Assembly: GCA_030762175.1 (NCBI GenBank)
Contig: CM060833.1
Span: forward strand, 870,501 to 934,500
Origin: Metallyticus violacea
Taxonomy: Eukaryota > Arthropoda > Insecta > Mantodea > Metallyticidae
Reading direction: 5' to 3'
Length of the DNA stretch: 64,000 bases
Under the pieces are notes generated by a model. It searched no databases. It was not told the origin of the DNA and saw nothing but the letters and a program-made list of their open reading frames with translations. Position numbers and translations under genes: made by a program. Of this stretch, positions 1 to 11,424 are shown one piece after another. Positions within the stretch are counted from its first letter, which is position 1. Each line of letters opens with the position of its first letter.

Positions 1-3000
1 AAAATGTGACGCACTGTAAAGGGGTGGTCACAGTGAGGGCAAACTGGAGCGGGTTGGCCATTAAGAAGGTGAGAGTGACTAAAACGGCAATGCCCAATTC
101 TAAGACGAGCTAAAATTACTTCTTCGCGACGAACCGCGCGAGAAGAAGTCGACCAGTTAAAAGGGGCGGATTTACATTCACGGAGCTTATTAGTTGGGAG
201 TAATTCCCACTCCTCGCGCCAGCGCGAAAAAATGGCTCTACGTAAATAATGTATAAGATCCCCGAAATAAAAACGCTGCTCGTACTCAGCAGGGTCTAAA
301 AGAGCGGATTTTGCTGCAACATCTGCGGCCTCATTACCTGGGAGTCCGACGTGCCCAGGCACCCATAGCAGTGTTACCCTGACGCCAGCGTCGAAAAGGG
401 TTAAAACTACATTCTGGACCATCTGTACTAGAGGGTGGAGGTTGTACAGATTTCTAAAACTTAAAATGGCACTCAAAGAGTCGGAACATATAACACTGTT
501 CCCTAGCCCCTGATCAGAAATAAATAAAACCGCCGGATAGATAGCATAAAGCTCCGTCATAAAAATAGATGTTGCAACGTCAAGACCATACGTAAAACTC
601 GCACCATTAAAAACAAAAGCACATCCTACACCTGTGTCACATTTAGAGCCGTCGGTATAGATAAAATTCCAGCCATTAAAAGAATATTTGATCTCGCTAA
701 AAGAACAACGAATAACATGTGCTGCGGTCGAAGATTTCGGACAAGACGTAAGCCCGAGATGAACGGGGTCCTCTGCTAAAATCCAGGGGGGAGAAGAAGT
801 TTCCCCGGCTAAGAAAAAAGCAGGTAGCTCAATGTCCAACGTCCGTAAAATCTCCCGAAAAAGAAAGCCGGCAGGCTTAGGAGTAAAAGACCGAGCAGCA
901 TAAAAGCGATCAAAAGACACATTAAAAAACGGCCCATTCGTGGGATGACGAGGTTGCGCAGCTAAGCGACAACCGTACGCGGCCAGTAAAACATCCCTAC
1001 GATAAAACAACGGAGGTTCTCCAGACTCCGCACATAAACTCAGCACAGGACTGGTGGGGAATGCTCCAATGCCAACACGGATACCCCGGTGATGAATCGG
1101 GTTAAGCCGACGAAGGACAGAAGGTCGCGCTGATCCGTAAACCACACAGCCATAATCCAGTTTCAAACGGATGAGTGAGCGATAAAAGCGTAAAAGAACA
1201 GTCCGGTCAGCTCCCCAAGATGTGCCACTTAAAACACGTAAAATGCAAAGAGAACGTTCACACTTGCCTCTGAGTTGTGCTATATGCGATGACCAGCATA
1301 ATTTCCTATCGAACACCAAGCCAAGGAACCTAACTTCGTCTGGGAAAGAGAGTGCGTCTGGGCCAAGATGGAGCGAAGGTGGAGGATACTCCTTGTGGCG
1401 CCAGAAATTCATGCAGACGGTCTTCTCTGCGGAGAAACGGAACCCGTGAGAAACACTCCAAGCGTGAAGGCGGTCGAGACAGCATTGGAGGCGGCGTTCC
1501 AAGAGACAGGTTCTCCGAGAGGAAAGATAGATGGCAAAATCGTCTACAAACAATGACGATTGTATTCCCATCGGTAAACACTCGGTGATAGAGTTAATCG
1601 CAGTGGCAAACAGTGTGCAACTAAGTACCGAGCCCTGAGGTACACCGTTCTCTTGAATAAAATTAGATGATAAAACTGATCCCACGCGAACATTAAAAAC
1701 CCGGTCTTTCATAAATTCCTGAATTAAAATAGACATACGCCCACGTATGTTCCAATCCTGAAGCGTTCGGAGGATACCGCCTCTCCAGCAAGTATCATAC
1801 GCTTTCTCCAGATCAAAAAATACAGCAACCGTTTGGCACTTCCGAATAAAACCGTCCATTATGTAGGTCGAAAGAGATACGAGATGGTCGACAGAGGAGC
1901 GGTGACGACGAAAACCGCACTGAGCGTTTGTCAATAGATGTCTCGACTCTAACCACCACATGAGCCGTCCGTTAATCATGCGTTCCAACACCTTGCAGAC
2001 GCAGCTGGTGAGGGAAATCGGACGGTAACTGGAAGGAAGATGGGGGTCCTTTCCAGGCTTAGGTATAGGAATGACGGTGGCCAATCGCCAAGCGTTGGGA
2101 AATGTGCCATGACACCAAATAAAATTAAAAGTTCGTAATAAAAAAGATTTGCCTTCCGCTGATAAATGCTGCAACATAGTAACATGAATGTCATCCGGCC
2201 CGGGTGCGCAATGTCGAGAGGTGGAAAGGGCATGCTCCAGTTCCCTGGCGGTAAAAGGAACGTTGTAGCTCTCATGATGGTCGGAGGCAAATGAGAAACC
2301 TTTCCTCTCAACCTGCTCCCTTAATGCGCGAAATGTAGCCGGGTAATTGGCGGAGCTCGAAACATCAGCGAAGGTTCGCCCTAAAACATTGGCGACGTCA
2401 GTCGGAGTATTTTTTTTTTTTGATTGATTTATTTAAGGACGCTCTTTAACAGATCAGGTCATCAGCGTCCCATTCAACTCAGGGCGTGAAACGGCCGACA
2501 AATTTTGCTCAGAGGCCTCTCTTTCAGGCTTGAGGTTCTTTATCGTGCCGTAAATGTACGACACGGGACCCACGGCTTTACTTCCCTTCCGAAGGAAGCC
2601 ATACTTACGATTTTTACGCCCGAAAAAAATCCATCGGTCCTGGCCGGGTTCGAACCCGCGTTTTGGGTATTGGGTATAGGACAGTCGGAGTAGTGAGCAC
2701 TCGATTTAAAATCCTAAGACCGGGTATAGGTGTAAACCTTGGTTTGCCAGCAACGCGGCGTAGCCGTTCCCAAACTACGGATGAAGGCGTTGTGAGGTTA
2801 AAAGAAGAGGTAAAAGAAATCCAAGAAGCCTTTTTGCTATCCTTAATGACTCGGCGGCATTTGGCGCGAAGTTGTTTGTAGCAAATCATATTTGCTGAAG
2901 TAGGGTGGCGACGAAAAACTCGGAGAGCACCTCGGCGTGCACGCAATGCATCCCAGCATTCATCGGTCCACCAGGGAACCGGTAAGCGTCTGGGGTGACA

Positions 3001-3831
3001 AGACGACCGGGGAATAGCCTTATCTGCGGCTGTTATGATGACCGTACGGAGGTGCTCGATCGCGATGTCGATAGATGGAAATTCACATCCTGAAAATTCG
3101 GCCAAAGATCTATAGAGAGGCCAATTCGCCTTTTCAATGAGCCATTTTGGGGCGCGCTGTGAATGTGCGTTTGAAGAGAGTACATGGATCTGACACGGAA
3201 ATTGGTCACTGGAATATAAATCAGAGATGACGTTCCAGGTGAAATGTACAGCAAGTGAGGCAGAACAAATGGATAAGTCCAAGTGTGAAAAGCTGTGAGT
3301 GCTGTCAGAAAGAAAAGTAGGTTGACCAGTGTTGAGCAGGATGAGATGGTGACGGTCGAGAAATTCTGCCAACATGCTGCCCCTGGCACACTCCGTGTTG
3401 GAACCCCACAGGGGATGGTGTGCATTAAAATCTCCCAAAAGTAGGACAGGGGGTGGTGCCTGAGACAGAAGATCGTCCAGATCAACTATGGCGATAGTGC
3501 CGGAAGGAGGCAAATAAACAGTGCAGATAGAAAAAGTAAGTCCGGAAAAGTGAACTGTAGCTGCAGCAGCTTGCAAAGGAGTCTGGAGCTGTAGTGAAGT
3601 ACTGTACACGTCATCTTTAATTAAAATTAGAACTCCGCCGTGAGCGGGAGTGCCATCTGCGGGAGGGAGATCAAACCTCACCGAAGAGTAACCGCGTAAA
3701 TTAAAAGAATCACCTGGGCGAAGCTTGGTCTCTTGGAGACACACAAGCAGAGGGTCAGTAGAACGTAAAATTAACTCGGGGTCAGGTCTGCGACTACGGA
3801 GACCACGCACATTCCACGAAAGGATAGCCAT
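1..3831 (-). pseudogene. LINE ORF2: APE endonuclease, reverse transcriptase, RNase H; split by a SINE
   Basis: The product would nick target DNA and reverse-transcribe the element RNA at the nick. The start at 3831 gives an APE endonuclease with SWNVRGL near residue 5, LQETK near 32, GDFN at 133-136 and SHLDLS near 182. The reading frame stops inside the SINE at 2410-2681. If the SINE and one 11-bp duplicate (283 bp) are removed, the frame continues without a stop to the left edge, at least 1,182 codons in all. That part carries FDLEKAYD, GVPQGSVLS and the catalytic FVDD (Asp about 669-670, near 1540). RNase H follows with TDGSK (Asp about 966, near 652) and GHVGLPGNEAAD, then the start of a C-terminal CxxC zinc motif. 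The SDH motif reads SDQ (residue 210, codon at 3202-3204), so endonuclease activity is doubtful. The C-terminus lies beyond the window. Confidence 0.9.
2410..2681 (-). mobile_element. tRNA-related SINE (family A) nested in LINE ORF2
   Basis: Read on the minus strand, it begins just upstream of a B-box-like GGTTCGAACCC. It continues through a body shared with 45346-45578 and 15735-15860, and ends in a tail of AAATAAATCAATCA followed by an A-run (T-run at 2410-2421). The 11-bp target-site duplication CAGTCGGAGTA is perfect at 2399-2409 and 2682-2692. The A-box half of the tRNA-like head is absent, as in the 45.3-kb copy. SINEs use a LINE's enzymes for retroposition; which LINE serves this family is not shown here. 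Confidence 0.88.
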
Positions 3832-3870
3832 TGTTAAAATTATATAAAATAAATAAAAAATTTAACCACC

Positions 3871-5185
3871 TTACTTTTTGGACGGTCCAGGACGAATAAG
3901 ACGTCCTTTTTTTAATCGCGTGGGACTCGGTGGTTTTGAAGGAGCAGGCACATCCTGCTCCATCACATCCTCAGAGGGAGGGCTCTCCCGCTGAGAAGAA
4001 TCAACCGATTCCAAAACCTGAAATCGGTTGGTGGTGGAAAGAGGCGGTGACGGCGACCGCCTAGTGGGCTTGCTCCCGTATGCATCATGGGAGCTCGACC
4101 TCCGAGGAGGAGAAGGGCTCGATTTCTGCTTCGTATTACTGGTAGTGGATGATTTAAGGAAGTCAGTTCGGGTATAAGCGGTCTTAAACTTAATAGATGG
4201 AGCATCAAAAACAATAGGCTTCGGCTTCTCAGTAGAACGGTTGGCGGCAGTTGGCGCACAAGGCACCCGAGTAAAAACAAAATCGCAAGTCTGCGTGCTA
4301 ATAGTGCGCTTCTGGACTGCAGAAGAAGCCACAGCGCTGTATGTCCCGGTTTTAGGCAACACGGGCAGGCGAGATTGGAATCGCTTCCGCGCTTCACTGA
4401 ATGTAAGTTTCTCTTTAACCCTGATCTCCTGGATAGAGCGTTCGTTCATCGCGAAAACGAGGACAATCGCGGGACGAAGCCGAATGGTCACCTTGACAGT
4501 ACACGCAAACAGGGGCAGTTGCACAAGCTCCCTCGTGACTTTCGGTACCACAGGTTGCACAGATCGACTTTGCACTCTTGTACGACACGCGAGTATGGCC
4601 AAAACGTTGGCATTGGAAGCATCGCATGGGACTGGGAATATATGGGCGAACCTCAATTGCCTCATATCCAGCTTTGATCCTCTGTGGTAACTCAACCCGG
4701 TTGAAGGTGAGGAAGAGAGTACGGGTGGGCTGTGTTTCACCTTCCTTCCTAGCCTGTACACGATAGACCGATATGACTCCCTGGTCTTCCAGACAACTCT
4801 GGATCTCCGAGTCGGACATCCCGTCTAACACAGTCGTAGTAATAACTCCTCGCGACGAATTTAAAGTTCTATGTGACTCTACACGGATCGGATACCCGTG
4901 GAGAATCGTCGCCTTGAGCATTGAGTTAGTTTGCGCTATTCCAAGTGTCTCTACCAAAAGAGAACCATTACGGAGACGTGTACATGTCTTCAGTGGTCCA
5001 GAAATGCCATCAATACCCTTCTGAATCACAAACGGGTTCACTCTGCTGAATGACTGACCATCCTCCGTACGTTTAATTACCAAGTAGCGAGCAAATGGCT
5101 GCTCGGTTACTTCCTTTACATCCACTCTTTTGCGTTTCATATGAAAATTATTTTCATGTACCATAGCGCATTCATCCTCCACCAT
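3871..5185 (-). pseudogene. LINE ORF1 (gag-like RNA-binding protein), frameshifted
   Basis: The ORF1 protein of such elements coats element RNA. The first frame (5185 to 4415, 256 residues) has an RRM-like N-terminal half and three zinc knuckles: C189/C192/H197 with Tyr202 in place of the last Cys, then CATCGTESHEGAC, then CVYCQGDHSASSRDC. After the knuckles the family continues as a basic, Pro/Ser-rich tail. Here that tail lies in another frame (readable from 4761 to 3871). The break sits at 4439-4446, where CGTT occurs twice in tandem; dropping one copy would rejoin the frames, so a 4-bp duplication is the likely cause. ORF1 and ORF2 are 39 bp apart. The Cys-to-Tyr change in knuckle 1 may weaken RNA binding. 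Confidence 0.85.
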
Positions 5186-5610
5186 TACACCTGTCTCCGG
5201 TGGCAGGCTGCTTCCTGGGCGCCACCCCGGCTTAGGTTAGTTGCCCTGGCCTGGACAAGGTAACCTCAGAGTCACACCTTCCTGGTTATAGGGGACCCAA
5301 TCGCCTGCAGGAAGTTTACAGCGCGTGTAATGGCCCCTCCCCGGGCCTGGCCTTTACCAGGGGATACGCTCTTGCCCTACATGATGACCCAGTGCTGGGA
5401 GTCACGCCATTACCCAGTCATCTGTGAACCGTGTCAAACACGGGGGCATCCTTCAGACTAAAAGAAGGGAGGTATAAAAGATAAAATTAAAATGGAGACG
5501 AAATAAAAAGGTGTCAAACACGCTAAGCGCGGACCTATGGGAGCAGCTCGGGTGCATCGGGGTCGCTACGCCCCGTACCCAAAAAATTGGGCCCCTGAGG
5601 GGAAGGCACT
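5186..5610 (-). promoter_or_regulatory. LINE 5' leader (probable internal promoter region)
   Basis: This GC-rich stretch lies upstream of ORF1 and contrasts with the AT-rich flank that starts near 5610. It holds two copies of GTGTCAAACACG, near 5433 and 5512. LINEs of this group usually carry an internal promoter in this region; no core promoter motif is asserted. The 5' end of the element is estimated from the change in base composition only. Confidence 0.5.
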
Positions 5611-6690
5611 TATGTAAAACACCATATTAATTAAGGTGTGCAATAGTGGTTTTACTCTGGTTTTCCGTTTTGGTTGTTTATTGGTGATTTCTGAATGACG
5701 GCCAAGCATTTTTACTTTATTTTATTTATTTTTTTCCCCTAAATCCTTAGCTGAGAAAGTGAAACAAACTTTATAAGTTATAACGTTTCTAATATAAAAA
5801 AAAAATAGTTAAAAGAACTGGTGTATGTCGCTTAGTTATACAATTAGTGACTCTGACAAACGTATTTTCTGCGCTTTACCTTGAGATATCCATTACTCGC
5901 TAATCGAGTGGGGGAAGGAGAAAAGAATATGCAAATGGGATATGAGTGATGTTCTGTAAAATTACTATAAAAGGCATATTTCATTGTACAAATATCACCT
6001 CAGAGTGTTAATTTTTCTGTATGGCAGCATTTTACCACATAAGAACAGCTTTACAAAAGTTGAAATAAGGTTTAAACAATAATAATAACAATAATAACAA
6101 TGGTCACGCGATTGTTTTAGTATTAGTATTAATTATAATTCGGGGAACATTATTCATTGTTTTTAAGATTTTCTAGTAGTGAAAAAGTATGAAATTTGAA
6201 TTTCTAGGGTCAATTGGTCTGGATTATTCAGAGGAATTCTATTTAGTATCACATTTCCATAGCCTGTACAAGTGCGAAACTAGAAAATTATTGCAGCTTT
6301 TAATTCACAAGAATGGACAGTGCCAACCGCCACCAAACCGGTGACAAACTTTATCAACAGTTATTATTTCGGAGTGCTTACATTCGGCAGTAATTATTAT
6401 TATTGGGGTTTCAATGGCCTACGCCAATTCCATATTTTTTTAATTTATTAAATGAGTAGTATTAAATGTTTGTATTCAATTATGCCATCTCTTCATTACG
6501 CAGAGCCGTCTGAAGGAGAATGCAATAATAGAGTCAATTTCATGACATGCGCACTCAGAATTCGATTTCGTCAAGCCGTCCCTATTGTATACACGGTGCC
6601 CAAATTTTTGGTCTTCAACATCTTTTGTTTATTTCTAAACAAACCACTTCCATTCTTTCTCCGTTTCCTACCCACATGACTTTCATTAGC
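5611..6690. other. AT-rich flank, no gene recognised
   Basis: Low-complexity AT-rich sequence with A-runs and an ATAATAACA-type stretch near 6080. The open frames at 6452-6700 have no recognisable motif. The missing N-terminal part of the mariner downstream could have decayed here. Confidence 0.5.
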
Positions 6691-6699
6691 AATATCTTA

Positions 6700-7549
6700 A
6701 AAATGATCAACAATCTACAATCAACGCGATTGAGACAAAATCTCACAATGCCGTCCGTATTCAATGATCGCCGATTGAAGTTCGCTGACATTGCAAAGAC
6801 CTCGATAGCCCTTGTCCACTACATTTTATTTGAGAAGTTTTGGATACAAGATTTGTGCCGCATTTGTTAACAATGGACTAAAAATGCACCCGAATGAACA
6901 TTTCGCAAGAGTGTTTATTTAAACGCAATTCCAATATTTCTTCGATATTTCATAATAATAGACGTAACATGGATCACTACACGCCAGAGGCGGAGAAGCA
7001 GTTCCAAACGGTTCCATCTTCAGAAAAGTCATGGCTACGCGGTTTTGTGTGTGTGTGGGGGCATGCTCGTAAAGGGTAGAACCATCACCGGGAGATTACT
7101 CTTCACTACTGGACCAATTGAAGGCTAAACGTTCATACCTTTCGAAAAAGAAAGGTCTCTTTTGTCACGATAATGCGCCTTCACACACATCTGTGATTGT
7201 TTCCGCAAAACTACATGACGTTCCTTCACACATGTCTGGGATTTTTGCTGCATGACCTTCACTTTCAAGTGCTTCCACATCCACCAGCGATTACTTTTTG
7301 TTCCCCAAACCTGAAGAAATGGCTGGGTGGACGAAGATTCACATCAAATAATGTGGTTGAAGCTGAGACAGACAGACGCTTGTTTTTCATAGGTGGACAA
7401 ATCTTATTTTACTGGTGAGGGTATTAAAAAGTTGGAAGGTCGCTGGACTAAAAGTATTGATTTACAAGGCAACTATGTAGAAAAAAATTTAAAAAATCTT
7501 AAATCTTGAGTTTTTTGGTAGGCCGAGAACTTTAGGAACACCCCTCGTA
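6700..7549 (+). mobile_element. mariner-like element, decayed, 3' part
   Basis: Broken plus-strand frames spell mariner transposase landmarks in order: a DRRLKFADIA-type second helix-turn-helix (near 6765), MNISQE (6894), HYTPEAEKQ (near 6980), HDNAPSHTS (near 7170), and LKKWLGGRRFTSN in the C-terminal region (near 7310-7350). The first helix-turn-helix was not found. The 3' terminal repeat is visible as GGAACACCCCTCGTA ending at a TA near 7549, a common mariner terminus. At least three frameshifts and several stops make it a fossil. Confidence 0.85.
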
Positions 7550-10185
7550 TATAATTGTTACTATCAGATTTGTACATTATTAATCTCCCAGAATAAAATG
7601 CAATGTTTCCACGTTCTAATAAAAAATATGACTTAAAATTGTACATAATTATTCTTAATATTCGGGAAACAACCTAATAAAATTATCGGTTGTAAGAAAA
7701 GCAAAAATGTAAAGGGAGGGTAGTGAAGTTTTCAGTTAAGAAGCATGTTTCAAGAAAAAGAGATGAACCCTGAAGATATTTATGATGAGTATTTCAAAAA
7801 CATTCAGTTATACATGCTGAAAGTGACAGCTCGTGACGTTGAAGCAGCTAGTAATTTGCAGTGGTTAAACAGACGACATTAGCAGAGTGTCAAGAAGTTA
7901 GTGCGAGTACTACGAGTATGTTTGGGCACCACTCGAGTAATGATGCTGAGCTGTCTGAAACAAGAAAAAAAATCAGCTTCATCCTGTCACAGACTTTCAA
8001 TGTTTCCAGACAGATGAAACTCGTCGGCGTATCTCTGAAGGAAACGGAGGCAAAACTTCGTTAAAAGAAATGCATTTCTGTTTTAACCTTCCATCGGTCG
8101 CAATGCGCCTGACAAGCCCACTTAACAAATCAGCATTTGTTGTATTATTTTATTAATTGATGTTGCTTAATCTTCAATAAAGATTATTATAAAAAAGTTG
8201 GTTTTTATTGTGAAATACTTTTCGTTGTTATCAATATTACTCCTCATTTTCATTATCCAATGTAATAACTTCATTGTTATCATCAGAAGGCTAATAATGA
8301 TTATCACAATAATGTAAACAATTATTCTTTCTCTGCATATCGCAAATGAGATTGATGTGTGACATACATTCGTATCTTCTAAGACAGTTTCCTGCCATCG
8401 ATTTTCCTCCTCCGTATTTTTAATTTCCGATGAAGAGCTCTTCTACCACAAGTTCGTGCTTCCTTCGCTCTTGTTCTAATCCATTACCTAGATATCACTT
8501 ACGTTCAGCGAGGTAAAAAATATCGCTTGGTGTTCATAGTTACGTTCCACCCATTTTGTCGACCCCCTCCTTTCGAATCAGGATCAATTGAAACACATTC
8601 CTTTGTTTCTTTGGGATGTATAACACTAAGGCTATGTCTTTCCTGAACTAAAATACTTCTATACCTTTGGTAGCAACTGTCTTCTTTCTTTCAAGGTACC
8701 CGCATCTTTTCTCTTTTAGTTCTTCTTTGTCACTAAACCAGTCAATTGTTTGCCATTATATTACGACCTGAATCAAACAAACATTTAACCACACCACTCG
8801 GCTTGTTTCGGATGCAGAAAGGCTAAAAGGACAGTTTCCACGCATTCCATCTAATGCAGTACTTTCCCCAAGCAAATGACGTTTCTGACTGAGAAAATAC
8901 ATAGGGTCTCTAATGTAGACAACGCATTAGAGTTTTGAAACTTTAATATTCATTACTAGGCTAAACTTTTCTACTCCATCTCCGCTTGTGCCGAGTTCCT
9001 CTTGAAGCTTCTGTTAAGTACAGAGGTTCAATAAAGGCTCTTCTTTTTTTCAAACGTTTTTATTAACTCGCTTTCTTCTCTGTTCGGGTGGAATTTTGTA
9101 ATTACTTTTTCGTGCACTTCTAAATGAGATAGAGACTTAAAAATTTGCACACAGGGCAGAAATGGATGACAATACAATATAATACGGTAATTATCATGGT
9201 TCAATGGTACCACGGTTCAAAAATATGGTTCCGAGGTTTTGAAAGTAAAGCAGCGCAATATCAAACACGAAGGTTTTAAAAAATGTAAGATTGAATAGTA
9301 AGAACGCATTTCTGTAATTTCGTTAATAACGCATAAAAATATAAAATTTATAATAATCTTTATTTAAAAATAAGAACAGTTACTATGATGACTGTGTTAT
9401 AGTTTTCAATACAATAAATAAATTATAGTGTAACTTGATTTATATTTAATTTCAACGTTTTATTTGAATCTAAAAGGATTAGAATTCTTTTTGTTATATT
9501 TTGATAACAATACAGTCGTCATGGCAACTATTCAAATAAACAGCGCGATGTCGAACGCGCAAATTCCAAGAAACGCATGGCTCAAGCGCAATCAACTGAG
9601 ACGATGGAAAAACGTTCTTCTCGACTCGCTAATGACATGCAACGACATGTTAAATATTTTGATAACAATAGAGTTGCTATGGCAACTTTTCAAACAAAAC
9701 ATCAAATTTAAATCCTCGCAATTAAATCCTTAAAAATATTTAATAAATCTGATTTCTATTACATAAATTCAACTGTGCTAGTGTTAATGTGTAACATGTG
9801 TATTAATAATGTATTATTAATTTCAACTGTGTAAATAAGCAGTGAATGAGTATTATATTTAATATAATATAATGAGTTACATATATTATCAAAGATTTTG
9901 ACTTCTATACTGAGAATCTGGAACAAATATATTTAATACTGAAATAAAAATGTTCAAAATTAACTTTGTGTTTCTATATTTTGTTTTTAATTAAAAAATA
10001 ATTAATCAACTGTTTCGATATATCAATGTAGTAGATAAAACAGTTTTCTATTTTAGACGCGATCAAGAGAAAACAAAATGAACTAAATCTAAAAGTTGCT
10101 CAATTTTTGTCATTGTTTAATCGAGACGTCTAATAATGATTGCAAAATTACGTGCACACAAGACTTAAAAAAAAAAAAATAAATA
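7550..10185. other. intergenic, no gene recognised
   Basis: AT-rich sequence. The only reading frames are short, at 7861-8064, 9028-9213 and 9464-9733, and none has a motif I recognise. A short duplicated block is listed separately. Nothing here looks like an exon with convincing splice sites. Confidence 0.5.
9496..9698. repeat. pair of diverged 43-bp direct repeats
   Basis: TTTTGATAACAATA followed by ATGGCAACT and TTCAAA occurs near 9496-9540 and again near 9655-9698, about 158 bp apart, with a few mismatches. The sequence between is not otherwise repeated. This could be a two-unit tandem duplication of about 158 bp or a remnant of an unrecognised element. Confidence 0.6.
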
Positions 10186-10680
10186 AAAACCACGTTTTTT
10201 TTCCTAACAGAATAAAAGTTTGATACTTATTAAAAAAATAGACAATTTAAAACTAAATTATAAATGTACTATAAAGTATAAAATAATTCATCTTAGCCAA
10301 ATGCAGATGTATAACCTCATGCAAATTCATAATCTCATAATTTTTTTTAGAAAAATCTTCCAAACGAAAAACGTGGGACACATGCAATAGATAAAATTAA
10401 TAACTGTTACGGATATTTATAGTTTAAATTAATCATACAAAAGGTTCAGACAAACTATTAATGCAATAAAATTTTATTGCATGCGCCCCATGTTTTTCGT
10501 TTGGAAGAATTTTTTTAAAAAAGTTTATGAGATTATGAATTTGCATGGGGTTATAAATCTGCATTTGGCTAGGATGAATTATTTTATCTTTTAGTTCATT
10601 TATAATTTAGTTTTAAATTTTCTATTTTTTGAATAAGTATCAAAATTTTTTTCTGTTAAGAAAATAAAAACGTGTTTTTT
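10186..10680. repeat. fold-back element: inverted repeat with about 210-bp arms
   Basis: The left arm (about 10186-10400) and the right arm (about 10460-10680) are reverse complements with scattered mismatches and small indels. Both contain CTTCCAAACGAAAAAC, TTCATAATCTCATAA and AGCCAAATGCAGAT. The spacer is about 60 bp. No coding potential. The shape fits a fold-back MITE or an inverted duplication; no target duplication was identified. Confidence 0.85.
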
Positions 10681-11424
10681 TAAAAAAGAATATTTAAATT
10701 ATTGTAAGATCTAGTCTCTTTCGGGAACAATGTTGCTTATATACTGATTGGTGTATTTGACTATAATATCCAAGATTTCGTTTGTAAATAAATTGTTCCA
10801 ACACTCTATTGCAGTTTTTGCTATTTCCTATAACTCGGGAAAGTGAATAAGTAGGTTAGGAGGGCTCTTTCTAACGCTTTTCAAAGGTGATTTCATTATT
10901 TTCCAAAAAGTAATTGCTACCTGAAGTTGGTTCAACGTCCTTTAACTGATTTTCTGAATTTATAACACTATCATCAAAATTGTCATTCAGGCCTTCATAA
11001 TCGTTTTCCGGATATCTTATCACCTGTGCAAGGTAATCAATTTTACTCGTGGTACGCTTTCGTCGAACTTGACATTTGCAAATATAAAACCTGAAACAAT
11101 ACAAACTTATATCATGTTCGGGTGCAATATGTCTGACAAGCACAGGGATAGGGAATAATACTATTATTGTGAATAGTTCATAATCAAATGAGTACAATTA
11201 ATTATTTTGACTATTTACCTATGTGACGTCATCATAAAATCTCTCAATGAAATTAAACAAATTTTTGAATTTTGACCAATCACAGCTCGATATAGCAATA
11301 AAATTATCGTAAAATTTTATCAAATTCCTTTACCACACGAAGTGCATTTGTCTGCTAATCAGTGTAGCCAACTCCATACCTCCACTATAATTCATAAGCA
11401 CGAATCAAAGATACTTCGCGTTAC
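10681..11424. other. intergenic, no gene recognised
   Basis: AT-rich. The minus-strand frame at 10871-11197 encodes an acidic tail with no recognised motif. Nothing else stands out. Confidence 0.45.

Larger units (their letters stand above)
1..5610 (-). mobile_element. I-group non-LTR retrotransposon (LINE), 3' end beyond the left edge
   Basis: A LINE read leftwards: a GC-rich 5' leader, ORF1 with three zinc knuckles, then ORF2 with APE endonuclease, reverse transcriptase and RNase H in that order. An ORF1 of this type together with an RNase H places it in the I group (I, Nimb, Loa, R1-like clades) rather than Jockey in the strict sense; the exact clade needs a tree. The 5' boundary is approximate, because the 3' end and target duplication lie outside the window. 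ORF2 is intact apart from a nested SINE, so the copy is young, although ORF1 is frameshifted and one endonuclease residue is altered. Confidence 0.92.

Noticed and set aside
1976..2311. 111-codon minus-strand frame as a separate gene
   Set aside because: It lies in another frame of the open reverse-transcriptase sequence of the LINE.
4241..4690. 149-codon plus-strand frame
   Set aside because: Antisense of LINE ORF1, which has zinc knuckles on the minus strand.
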